From: Lysinibacillus parviboronicapiens
GTDB lineage: Bacteria > Bacillota > Bacilli > Bacillales_A > Planococcaceae
Assembly (NCBI RefSeq): GCF_003049575.1
Contig: NZ_PYWI01000005.1
Location: 62,001 to 126,000 of the forward strand
Reading direction: 5' to 3'
DNA length: 64,000 bases
In this document: piece by piece, positions 52,821 through 60,986 of the stretch
How the letters are laid out: each line of letters starts with the position of its first letter
Numbering within the stretch: the first letter of the stretch is position 1
The notes under the pieces: generated by a model
Databases searched by the model: none
Told to the model about the DNA's origin: nothing
The model's input: only the letters and a program-made list of their open reading frames with translations
Program-made: the position numbers and the translations under genes

Positions 52821-53070
52821 AAAAGCGCTCTCGTCCTCACATAGAAGGACGAAAACGCTGTCGTTTCCGCGGTACCACCTTTGTTTGCCAATTTTGGCAC
52901 AACTCTTAGCCCTTTTATCGCAAGGGGGACGGTTATGTTGTCATAACTGCTCAGAAGTAGGTTCAGTAATGGGAGCGGGTGATGTTACTTGCAGCAAATG
53001 TAACATTCTCTAGAACACCTTTCACCACGACGTACTTGGCTTCTTCAACGCACATAAATAATTAGATTAT
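52821..53070 (-). ncRNA. T-box leader of proI, proline specifier
   Basis: The minus strand carries the T-box sequence AAAGGTGGTACCGCGG (antiterminator bulge near 52880-52865). The terminator AGCGTTTTCGTCCT / AGGACGAGAGCGCT with TTTTT ends at 52821. In the Stem I 3' side the context CTGAACCTACTTC places CCU (52961-52959) as the likely specifier, a proline codon, matching the downstream gene. Ends are approximate. Confidence 0.92.
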
Positions 53071-53076
53071 TCAAAA

Positions 53077-53105
53077 TTATATTGATAATACGTCAGCCTG
53101 TCAAC
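53077..53105 (-). promoter_or_regulatory. SigA promoter of the proI T-box transcript
   Basis: Minus strand: TTGACA (53105-53100), exactly 17 bp, TATAAT (53082-53077). A full-consensus promoter placed just upstream of the T-box. Confidence 0.85.
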
Positions 53106-53184
53106 AGATGGGTGACGAAAGAAAGAAAAACTTGTAAAATAAAATGAATCAGTATTCATTAGTAGCAGTAAGGGGGAAACAGCT

Positions 53185-54132
53185 TTGTCTATTCACAAAA
53201 TCGAAATACCAACACCCTATGAAGTAGGAGATGTTAATGCATTTGTTGTCAAAGGGGATGCACTGACGATTTTTGATGTTGGTCCAAAAACAATGGAAGC
53301 ATACGATGCTCTGAAGTGGGGGGTTCGGGCAGCTGGTTTTCAGTTGCAAGATATTGAACAGGTTGTGTTAACCCATCATCACCCAGATCATGCAGGCTGG
53401 GTGGATGCATTTCCGCATGCAGAAATTTTAGGGCATGCCTATAACGATAAATGGCTACGTCATGACGAAGAGTTTTTACGTTATCATGAACAGTTTTATA
53501 GTGAGCGTTTGTTTGAACATGGAGTACCTCATGAGTATATTCAACAGAGTGTCCATGTACGTCGTGAATTAGAGCTTGTAGGTGAACGACCGTTGACACA
53601 AATTTTAAATGACGGTGATGAAGTACCGGGACATCCTGGATTACAGGCGTTTGAAACATTAGGACATGCGCAAAGTCATTTTATTTTTTGGGATGAAAAA
53701 ACACATAATGTTATTGGGGGAGACCTACTGCTTGAAAAGATTACACCTAATCCATTAATTGAACCACCATTAGATCGTTCAATAGGGCGCACGAAATCGT
53801 TACTGCAATATAATGCATCACTTGAAATTTTGCGCCAATTACCCGTCAAAACCATGTATACAGGGCATGGCGCAGATTTACAAAATATTCCGGATTTAAT
53901 CGATAAGCGACTTGAACGCCAACATCTGCAATCGATGAAGGTCTTTGAGTTGCTTGATGATGATCAGTTAACAGTGGTACAAATGACACAACGATTATAT
54001 CCATCGATTTTTCAGCGTATGCTTGGTCTAACGCTTTCTAAAACGCTTGGTCATTTAGACTACTTAGAGGCAATTAACCTTGTGACGTCTAAGAAAAATG
54101 ATGAAGGTGTCTATCTGTTTAAACGAAAGTAG
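53185..54132 (+). CDS. yqjP: MBL-fold metallo-hydrolase (YqjP-like)
   Basis: 315 aa from a TTG start with AAGGGGG upstream. Metallo-beta-lactamase motif VLTHHHPDHAGW (residues about 63-74), further ligands in ETLGHAQSHFIFW (His near 162) and VIGGDLLLEK (Asp near 180), and the last His in MYTGHGADL near 230. It occupies the place of yqjP, between proI and yqjQ, as in B. subtilis. Family members are glyoxalase II-like or lactonase-like hydrolases. No substrate is assigned. Confidence 0.85.
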   Translation: MSIHKIEIPTPYEVGDVNAFVVKGDALTIFDVGPKTMEAYDALKWGVRAAGFQLQDIEQVVLTHHHPDHAGWVDAFPHAEILGHAYNDKWLRHDEEFLRYHEQFYSERLFEHGVPHEYIQQSVHVRRELELVGERPLTQILNDGDEVPGHPGLQAFETLGHAQSHFIFWDEKTHNVIGGDLLLEKITPNPLIEPPLDRSIGRTKSLLQYNASLEILRQLPVKTMYTGHGADLQNIPDLIDKRLERQHLQSMKVFELLDDDQLTVVQMTQRLYPSIFQRMLGLTLSKTLGHLDYLEAINLVTSKKNDEGVYLFKRK

Positions 54133-54139
54133 GTTATAC

Positions 54140-54895
54140 ATGAAAATGAATAAAAAGACAATCTTTGTTACTGGTGCGACTAGTGGTGTAGGATTGAAAA
54201 TTACAGAATTATTAGTTGCACAAGGCCACTTGGTCTATGCTACAGGACGCAATGCAGTAGCCTTAAAAGCACTAGAACGATTAGGCGCTAACGTTATCCA
54301 AGCTGACTTAACAACACTTGCAGCAATTAACGAAGTTTGTGCACAGCTACCCCCGATTGATGTTGCGATTCTATCTGCAGGGGTCGGTAAGTTTGGCATT
54401 GCACCCGCATTATCTGATGAAGCTATCACTGAAATGGTCGAGCTCAATGTCAGTGTACCGATTTACTTAGCAAAACGTTTAGCGGCTTCTATGATAGAAC
54501 GTGGACGGGGCCAGCTTATTTTCATTGGTTCCCAGGCAGGAAAAGTAGCAACACCAAAGGCTAGTGTTTACGCAGCAACAAAGCACGCGATCGTCGGCTT
54601 TACAAACGGCTTACGTATGGAACTGGCACCATTTAATGTCAAGGTTACTGCGATTCATCCTGGCCCGATTGACACACCTTTTTTAGATAAGGTAAGTGAC
54701 GAAAGTGGTTATCGAGAGTCTTTAGGTAGGTTTCTATTAACACCTGAAGAAGTTGCACATGCGACGCTAAAAACCATTGAACGTCCTGTAAGAGAAGTGA
54801 ATTTACCACGTATTATGGGTTTATCGAGTAAACTGTATGCTTTAGCACCAGCCACAATTGAATTTTTGGGTAAGCCATTTTTTAATAAGAAATAA
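54140..54895 (+). CDS. yqjQ: Short-chain dehydrogenase/reductase (YqjQ-like)
   Basis: 251 aa from the ATG at 54140, seven bases after the yqjP stop (an upstream start at 54098 would overlap it). Classical SDR motifs: FVTGATSGVGLKITELL (Gly-rich loop), ILSAGVGKFG (NAG-like), IFIGSQAGKVATPKASVYAA (Ser) and YAATKHAIVGF (Tyr-x-x-x-Lys), with PGPIDTPF. Likely NADP-dependent. It ends in a strong terminator and is co-transcribed with yqjP. Confidence 0.88.
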   Translation: MKMNKKTIFVTGATSGVGLKITELLVAQGHLVYATGRNAVALKALERLGANVIQADLTTLAAINEVCAQLPPIDVAILSAGVGKFGIAPALSDEAITEMVELNVSVPIYLAKRLAASMIERGRGQLIFIGSQAGKVATPKASVYAATKHAIVGFTNGLRMELAPFNVKVTAIHPGPIDTPFLDKVSDESGYRESLGRFLLTPEEVAHATLKTIERPVREVNLPRIMGLSSKLYALAPATIEFLGKPFFNKK

Positions 54896-54926
54896 CTATA
54901 ACAGCTTAGATGATGCCTTCCTTACT

Positions 54927-54970
54927 AGAGGAGTCGTTTCAATTGATTTTTGAGACGGCTTCTCTTTTTC
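54927..54970 (+). terminator. Intrinsic terminator after yqjQ
   Basis: AGAGGAGTCGTTTCAA (54927-54942) pairs with TTGAGACGGCTTCTCT (54950-54965) over 16 bp with G-U pairs, followed by TTTTT. The following 54971-55150 is AT-rich with nothing recognised. Confidence 0.88.
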
Positions 54971-55159
54971 GTTAGTAGATCATTTTTTTATATTGTATAC
55001 ATTAGCCTTGTCAGGAATTAATCGTATTTACGAGTAAAAATTTTTACTGTTCCAATAGTGGCTAAAATCTTGTATTAACTGACTTTTACGATTAAACATA
55101 AAAGTCTATTTTTTTATAAAAATACACTTGTTTTTATTTTTATAACATGTTACTATTCG

Positions 55160-55193
55160 TGTATAAACTTTTAAGTGAATGTATAAACATACA
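55160..55193 (+). promoter_or_regulatory. Tandem ARG-box-like sites upstream of argG
   Basis: TGTATAAAC occurs at 55160-55168 and again at 55180-55188, spaced 20 bp. The second lies in TGTAT-AAAC-ATACA (55180-55193), a palindrome. Spacing and sequence are like paired ArgR/AhrC boxes, which repress arginine synthesis genes. This is inference. Confidence 0.5.
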
Positions 55194-55226
55194 TATCCTA
55201 TAGAGCAATTGGAGGCGCATTTTTTC

Positions 55227-56420
55227 ATGACAAATAAAAAAGTAGTATTAGCATACTCGGGCGGTCTTGATACTTCAGTAGCAATTCCGTGGTTAAAAGA
55301 GCAAGGTTGGGACGTTATTGCAGTTTGTCTCGATGTTGGTGAAGGAAAAGACCTAGAATTCATTAAAAACAAAGCACTTCAAGTAGGTGCAGTTGAATCA
55401 TACATGGTGGATGCAAAGGACGAATTCGCAGAAAATTACGCACTGGTTTCTTTACAAGCTCATACTTGGTATGAACAAAAATATCCATTAGTATCAGCTC
55501 TTTCCCGACCACTTATTTCTAAAAAATTAGTGGAAATCGCCAACCAAGTAGGCGCGGACGCAGTGGCTCACGGTTGCACAGGTAAAGGCAATGACCAAGT
55601 TCGTTTCGAAGTGTCAATTAAAGCATTGAACCCAGATTTAGAAGTTTTAGCACCTGTTCGTGAATGGGGCTGGAGCCGTGACGAGGAAATCGAATACGCA
55701 GCGAAACACAATGTACCGATTCCTGCTACACTTGACTCACCGTTTTCAATCGACCAAAATCTATGGGGCCGTGCAAACGAAGCAGGCGTAATGGAAGATC
55801 CTTGGGTTGCACCACCAGAAGAAGCTTACGGTTTAACAGTTTCTGTAGAACAAGCACCCAATGAAGCACAATATGTAGAAATCGAATTCGTAGCTGGTAA
55901 ACCTGTTGCTTTAAACGGCAAAGAAATGAAACTAGCTGATTTAATTCAAGAATTAAATGCAGTTGCTGGCGCACACGGTGTTGGTCGTATCGATCACGTC
56001 GAAAACCGTTTGGTAGGTATTAAATCTCGTGAAGTATACGAAATTCCAGGTGCCAAAGTACTGTTAACTGCTCATAAAGAGCTTGAGGATTTAACACTTG
56101 TAAAAGAATTAGCGCATTTTAAACCTATAATTGAGAAAAAATTATCTGAATTAATCTATGATGGTTTATGGTTCTCTCCATTACGTGATGCACTTGAAGC
56201 ATTCTTAAAAGAATCACAACAATATGTAAATGGTACGGTGCGCGTGAAACTTTACAAAGGTCATGCAATTGTTGAAGGACGTAAATCGCCAAATTCTTTA
56301 TACAATGAAAAACTGGCAACTTACTCAAAAGAAGATGCCTTCAACCATGCTTCAGCAGTAGGTTTCATCGAATTATGGGGCTTGCCAACAGTGGTTAACT
56401 CTTCGGTCAATAAAAAATAG
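55227..56420 (+). CDS. argG: Argininosuccinate synthase
   Basis: 397 aa from the ATG at 55227, which follows GGAGG by 11-12 bp. The start at 55179 lies inside the operator-like region and is rejected. The ATP pyrophosphatase loop [14 protein letters not shown] is at residues about 7-20, [13 protein letters not shown] near 120 binds aspartate/ATP, and [12 protein letters not shown] near 95 is conserved. It joins citrulline and aspartate. argH follows after 208 bp, a larger gap than the usual argGH operon. Confidence 0.95.
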   Translation: MTNKKVVLAYSGGLDTSVAIPWLKEQGWDVIAVCLDVGEGKDLEFIKNKALQVGAVESYMVDAKDEFAENYALVSLQAHTWYEQKYPLVSALSRPLISKKLVEIANQVGADAVAHGCTGKGNDQVRFEVSIKALNPDLEVLAPVREWGWSRDEEIEYAAKHNVPIPATLDSPFSIDQNLWGRANEAGVMEDPWVAPPEEAYGLTVSVEQAPNEAQYVEIEFVAGKPVALNGKEMKLADLIQELNAVAGAHGVGRIDHVENRLVGIKSREVYEIPGAKVLLTAHKELEDLTLVKELAHFKPIIEKKLSELIYDGLWFSPLRDALEAFLKESQQYVNGTVRVKLYKGHAIVEGRKSPNSLYNEKLATYSKEDAFNHASAVGFIELWGLPTVVNSSVNKK

Positions 56421-56628
56421 TTAAAAAAACGAAGCATTCTGTTTATCTCCGTAACACTGCTTGCGCGCTCGAAGCGAAAAGTAACGTGGTATCACTTTCG
56501 CTTAAGGAAGCAAATCATGATGTGAGGGTTAGGCACTGGAGCTAGAAACAACGAAAATCTAGGTGTAGTGTAGCATATGCGCTGTACTGCACCTTTTCGA
56601 TAAGTACTAAAGGAAAAGGTGAGCTGTT

Positions 56629-58026
56629 ATGACAAAACTTTGGGGCGGACGATTCCAAAAATCAGCAGAAGCATGGGTTGATGAGTTCGGCGCATCTATC
56701 GGCTTTGACCAACAACTTGTAATGGAAGACCTGGAAGGTAGTGTCGCTCATGTTACAATGCTTGGGGAAACTGGAATTTTACCAGCAACTGACGTTGAGA
56801 GCATTCTTGGCGGCCTTGCACAACTGCAGGAGAAAGCAATTGCAGGTGAGCTTGAATTTAGCGTTGCGAACGAGGATATCCATTTAAACTTAGAGAAAAT
56901 GCTGATCGATTTAATTGGCCCTGTTGGTGGGAAACTTCATACAGGTCGTAGCCGTAACGACCAAGTGGCAACGGATATGCATATTTTCTTGAAAAAACGT
57001 GTGCAGGAAGCTGTCGGCTTAATCGAGACATTCCAAAAAACGTTACTAGAAAAGGCGCAAGAGCATGTGGAAACAATTGCTCCTGGTTACACACACTTAC
57101 AGCGTGCACAACCAATTTCGTTTGCCCATCATTTAATGGCGTACTTTTGGATGCTTGAACGCGATAAACAACGCTTTACGGAGTCTGTAAAACGCATTGA
57201 TATTCTGCCTTTAGGCGCTGGAGCGATGGCAGGGACAACTTTCCCAATAGACCGTTTAAAAACTGCGGAGCTACTTGGCTTTTCTCAAGTGTATGCAAAC
57301 TCAATGGATGCGGTAAGCGACCGTGATTTCATTGTTGAATTTTTAAGCAATTCTTCATTACTAATGGCACATTTATCGCGTTTTGCTGAGGAGATTATCC
57401 TTTGGTCAACAGATGAATTTAAGTTTATTGAGCTAGACGATGCGTTTTCAACTGGCTCTTCCATTATGCCACAAAAGAAAAATCCTGATATGGCAGAGTT
57501 AATTCGCGGAAAGACGGGCCGTGTATACGGTAACTTAATGGGCTTATTAACTGTGCTAAAAGGTACACCGTTAACGTACAACAAAGATATGCAGGAAGAC
57601 AAAGAAGGTATGTTCGATACCGTGCACACAATTCTTGGCTCACTGAAAATCTTTGAAGGAATGGTACGCACGATGACTGTCAATACAGAGCGTCTGCACA
57701 AGGCAGTGCACTCTGACTTCTCCAATGCCACGGAACTTGCAGACTACCTTGCAACAAAAGGAATGCCTTTCCGTGAAGCACATGAAGTAACTGGCAAACT
57801 AGTCTTCACTTGTATTCAAAAGGATATCTATTTATTGGATTTACCAATTGAAGATATGAAAAAAGAAAGTGAGCTTATCGAGGCAGATATTTATGATGTG
57901 CTGGCACCAGAAGCGGCTGTTCGTCGTCGTCATTCATTAGGTGGTACAGGCTTTGATCAAGTAAAAATCCAAATCGAAAAAGCCAAAGAGTGCCTGGCAC
58001 ACACACAATTTACACACAATTCTTAA
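56629..58026 (+). CDS. argH: Argininosuccinate lyase
   Basis: 465 aa. [20 protein letters not shown] at the start, [16 protein letters not shown] near residue 107 and the fumarase-superfamily signature [13 protein letters not shown] near 280 (catalytic Ser). It cleaves argininosuccinate to arginine and fumarate. The last residues ([13 protein letters not shown]) are encoded by a GTGCCTGGCAC palindrome and an ACACACA-rich tail. They look like a repeat-derived replacement of the native C-terminus. Shortly after, a terminator follows. Confidence 0.95.
   Translation: MTKLWGGRFQKSAEAWVDEFGASIGFDQQLVMEDLEGSVAHVTMLGETGILPATDVESILGGLAQLQEKAIAGELEFSVANEDIHLNLEKMLIDLIGPVGGKLHTGRSRNDQVATDMHIFLKKRVQEAVGLIETFQKTLLEKAQEHVETIAPGYTHLQRAQPISFAHHLMAYFWMLERDKQRFTESVKRIDILPLGAGAMAGTTFPIDRLKTAELLGFSQVYANSMDAVSDRDFIVEFLSNSSLLMAHLSRFAEEIILWSTDEFKFIELDDAFSTGSSIMPQKKNPDMAELIRGKTGRVYGNLMGLLTVLKGTPLTYNKDMQEDKEGMFDTVHTILGSLKIFEGMVRTMTVNTERLHKAVHSDFSNATELADYLATKGMPFREAHEVTGKLVFTCIQKDIYLLDLPIEDMKKESELIEADIYDVLAPEAAVRRRHSLGGTGFDQVKIQIEKAKECLAHTQFTHNS
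57990..58000. repeat. GTGCCTGGCAC palindrome in the argH 3' end
   Basis: GTGCC-T-GGCAC, followed by ACACACAATTTACACACAAT, forms the final codons of argH. It is related to the copy at 13422-13434. Confidence 0.4.
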
Positions 58027-58163
58027 ATTTGCGTGCATGTCCTCGTGACTTTTGCATAGAACTTCATTAAAGCTGTCCAGTGAGACACTATGAACAAACC
58101 ATTTCCTTTTTCGCAGGAGCCAGAGGGTGAAACGAAAAAGAGCACCTTACATATGTGAAGGAC

Positions 58164-58199
58164 AATCCCCCATTCTGGAGACGCGGAATTGGGGTTTTT
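58164..58199 (+). terminator. Probable terminator after argH
   Basis: CCCCCATT (58167-58174) pairs with AATTGGGG (58187-58194) with one mismatch, followed by TTTTT. Confidence 0.6.
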
Positions 58200-58226
58200 G
58201 TATATAAAATTTGGGAGGGATAATAA

Positions 58227-58616
58227 ATGGGGGAACGTTTTACAAAGGGGTTAGCAACGATTAAACAATATATCACAGAAGAAGAAGCAACTCGCTTGGT
58301 AGATTCAGATACACTCGCTGATATAGCGCCAGATTTACGCAAGATGATTATTGAGTTTGCTTATGGTGATGTCTATTCACGACCAGGACTCGAGGCCAAA
58401 AGTCGCGCGCTTGTCGTGATTACAGCGGTTGTTACACAAGGTGCTGAACCATAAACAAAAACACATATTAAAAGAGGCTTGCATGCAGGTTTAACACCGA
58501 CAGAGATTGTGGAAGCACTGCTGCAATTAGTGCCATACATTGGCTTTCCACGTGTGCAAAATGCATTAAAGATGGCTCAGCAAGTTTTTCAAGAAAAGCA
58601 GCTCAAGGTAAACTAA
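58227..58616 (+). pseudogene. Carboxymuconolactone decarboxylase-family protein with internal stop
   Basis: ATG at 58227 with GGGAGG upstream. The first 75 codons read GERFTKGLATIKQYITEEEA through VVITAVVTQGAEP, then TAA (58452-58454). The same frame continues with THIKRGLHAGLTPTEIVEAL and VPYIGFPRVQNALKMAQQVF to a stop at 58614, which is the normal CMD C-terminal half. A CAA to TAA change would account for it. The total of 129 codons is normal for gamma-carboxymuconolactone decarboxylase/AhpD-like proteins. The lost half includes part of the fold, so the product is probably inactive. The family's Cys-x-x-Cys is not seen. Confidence 0.85.
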
Positions 58617-58800
58617 TAGCACGAGTCAAAGAACTTCATGTTGTTTCTCATAGCGATTTTCGCAAATAACACAGCGATAACTCGCGGAAATTTTATGAGA
58701 GTACCATTAAATTTAACCATTCTATGTATAGCTTTATGAACTACAGCCCATACTGTTAAAGGTTACACTTATTCATCTATTATGATGAGGAGGATGCAGA

Positions 58801-58884
58801 ATGAGTAGTCATACACCAGTAGACAAAGAATCTCAGGAAAGTCCGCCACAACTGTATAAGGTGGAGCTTCAAAAAACTCAATGA
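58801..58884 (+). CDS. Candidate 27-residue peptide
   Basis: ATG at 58801 is preceded by GAGGAGGATGCAG, an excellent ribosome site. The peptide is MSSHTPVDKESQESPPQLYK plus VELQKTQ. It is hydrophilic and has no recognisable family. It is followed by two hairpins, AATACAGAG/CTCTGTATT and the terminator at 58979. It may be a real small protein, a leader peptide or the truncated start of a lost gene. Confidence 0.4.
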   Translation: MSSHTPVDKESQESPPQLYKVELQKTQ

Positions 58885-58978
58885 ATTGGTAATACAGAGT
58901 TTACTCTGTATTGCTATATCTTGAGGTCTGGAGCAGAAGCCAAACAGTAACAATAATTAGAGGCAATAAGTGTCCTCG

Positions 58979-59007
58979 GACCCAGAATGATTCTGGGTCT
59001 TTTTTTA
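58979..59007 (+). terminator. Strong intrinsic terminator
   Basis: GACCCAGAA-TGA-TTCTGGGTC followed by TTTTTTT. It ends the transcript that would carry the 58801 peptide. 58617-58800 and 59008-59152 hold no gene I can support. Confidence 0.9.
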
Positions 59008-59152
59008 TGCCAAAATTGTAAAGTGACAAAAAGTTAATTCATTTACTAAAAGAGGGTAAGGTATGCTACTCAATAATCGGATCATTTAATTGACTAAGAT
59101 GTATGAATAAATACCTTATAACATACATACGACAAGGCTCTACTATAACTTT

Positions 59153-59512
59153 TTATTCCTTTTGTTTTTTCTCCATATAGTTTTTACCCCACTCGCCCAT
59201 AATGTCTAATACAGGTATAAAGTTTTTCCCTAGTAATGTTAGTGAGTATCCTACTTTCGGAGAAACTTCTTTATACACTTCTCTGTGAACCATTCCGTCT
59301 TCTTCCAATTCTCTCAATTGTCTTGTTAATATGCCTTTTGAAATGCCTGGTAACAACCTTTGAAGTTCGTTAAATCTTCTTGTTCGCCGACTTAGATACC
59401 ATAAAATAATAATTTTCCATCTTCCAGCGATTACATTTTGAGTAAGTGTCAAAGAGCATACTTCTTCTTGTTCTTCATGAGGTGGTTCACCTTGAAATTT
59501 AAATCGAGCCAT
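59153..59512 (-). CDS. HxlR-family redox/aldehyde-type regulator
   Basis: 119 aa. Conserved Cys19 in EEVCSLTLTQNVIAGRWKII, followed by the winged helix FNELQRLLPGISKGILTRQL (recognition region) and RELEEDGMVHREVYKEVSPK with VGYSLT. HxlR (DUF24) regulators use this Cys to sense electrophiles or oxidants. It is divergent from a QorB-like quinone reductase gene, the usual partner. Its intended target here is broken by frameshifts. Confidence 0.88.
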   Translation of the reverse strand: MARFKFQGEPPHEEQEEVCSLTLTQNVIAGRWKIIILWYLSRRTRRFNELQRLLPGISKGILTRQLRELEEDGMVHREVYKEVSPKVGYSLTLLGKNFIPVLDIMGEWGKNYMEKKQKE

Positions 59513-59619
59513 TGTTTGAATTTCCTCTCTTTCGCAATGGTACTTTTTTTGTGACTATGGATTTAGTTTATACCTAAGCTTCATAATGCCATATAAAAAA
59601 TTAATTGGGGGACAAGGAA

Positions 59620-60411
59620 ATGAAAATATTAGTTACAGGTGCCACAGGACAATTAGGGGCAAAGGTTGTAGAAACACTATTAAAAACTGAACCAGCCAGT
59701 GAGTTGGCTGTAAGTGTTCGAAATCGAGAGAAAGCAGAGGGATTGCGAGCTCGCGGCGTGGAAGTTCGACACGGAGATTTTGATCAACCGAAAACATTAG
59801 ATGCTGCTTTTTCAGGGATTGATCAGGCTTTTCATTACTTCTACATTCGGGGATAATGAAACAGTGATGAGACATCATACGAATGCCTTAGCTGCTGCCG
59901 TGCGTGCTCAAGTAAAATTTATTGCTTATACTAGTATAACAAATGCAAGTGACGGCAAATTTTTCCTTGCTTCATCACATAGAGCTAGAGAAGAAGCTAT
60001 TTTGAAAACAGGTATTCCTTACTCATTTTTACGTAACAATTGGTATGTTGAAAATGAAATTGGAGGCATACAAGGCGCGATAGCAGGAGCACCTTGGGTA
60101 ACATCCGCAGGAACGGGAAAAGTAGGCTGGTACTTCGACAGGATTTAGCGGAGGCAGCAACAAATGTATTGATTGGGCATGGACACGAGAATACCATTTA
60201 CGAACTTTCCGGTAAGCCAATGACTCAAGTGGAATTAGTAGCTGCTCTTGGAGATGTATTAGGGGAAGAAATCCTTGTACAACAAGTCGATGATGCAACT
60301 TATACCGACATTATGAGAGGCGCAGGGATGCCAGAAGCCTATCTTCCTATGCTCGTCAACACGCAAAAAGGTATTCGAGACGGTGGATTAGAGATACAAA
60401 GTAACGATTAG
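59620..60411 (+). pseudogene. NmrA/QorB-type NAD(P)H quinone reductase, two frameshifts and truncated 3' end
   Basis: From the ATG at 59620 (ILVTGATGQLGAKVVETL, the Rossmann start) the frame breaks near 59830. One surplus T in GGCTTTTCATTAC turns DQAFITSTFGDNETVMRHH into an early stop. The second segment (YTSITNASDGKFFLASSHRA, YSFLRNNWYVENEI) breaks near 60130, where one missing G after GGCTG converts a VLRQDLAEAATNVL reading into WYFDRI-stop. The third segment ends GIRDGGLEIQSND at 60411, short of the normal QorB C-terminus. The protein would be a quinone reductase regulated by the divergent HxlR. Confidence 0.85.
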
Positions 60412-60969
60412 CGTTGGACAGAAAAAACGAGGATATCAGTTATAGAGCTACCATTACTTTTGCTTGGCATTCAACTGACGTATTTAATTTTAGGGGTAGG
60501 TATGAAAAGTGCCAAAATACAATTGAGTGCACAGGAAAAGAAAGCATCTGCTGAGCGAGAACTTCATCAGCGAAAATATGGGAGTTGGTATTTAACTGCA
60601 ATTAATTTAGGTATGACGATTTTATTTGTCGTTTTACAATATTCTTCCATCATTTTGCAAAATGAAACAGCTTCTTATTTCTTCCCTCTTTTTATCGGTT
60701 TCATGATATTAACATTTGGTGGGCTACTGCTCTTAATTTGGAGAATCAGTAAAAGTAACGAGCGTTTTGAGACGATCCATACAAATGAATCTGTCCCAGG
60801 GGATGATCGATACTGGAAGTGGGGTATTTTTTACATAAATAAAGATGATCCAGCGTTACTTATACAGAAGAAATTTGGTGTTGGCTGGACAGTTAATTTT
60901 GGGAATAAATGGAGTTTTGTCATTATACTTCTTATATTGTTACCTATATTTTTAATTATTTTTATATAA
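60412..60969 (+). pseudogene. DUF1648/DUF5808-type membrane protein, N-terminally truncated remnant
   Basis: Directly after the shortened QorB stop, the frame reads RWTEKTRISVIELPLLLLGI without a start or ribosome site, then membrane helices (INLGMTILFVVLQYSSIILQ, then LFIGFMILTFGGLLLLIWRI). It ends with DRYWKWGIFYINKDDPALLI and FGVGWTVNFGNKWS, the DUF5808 segment of longer SdpI/DUF1648-like membrane proteins (commonly over 300 aa). A TTG at 60460 could start translation but lacks a ribosome site. The junction suggests one deletion removed the end of qorB and the start of this gene. Confidence 0.65.
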
Positions 60970-60986
60970 GTAAGGGAGGAAATGGT

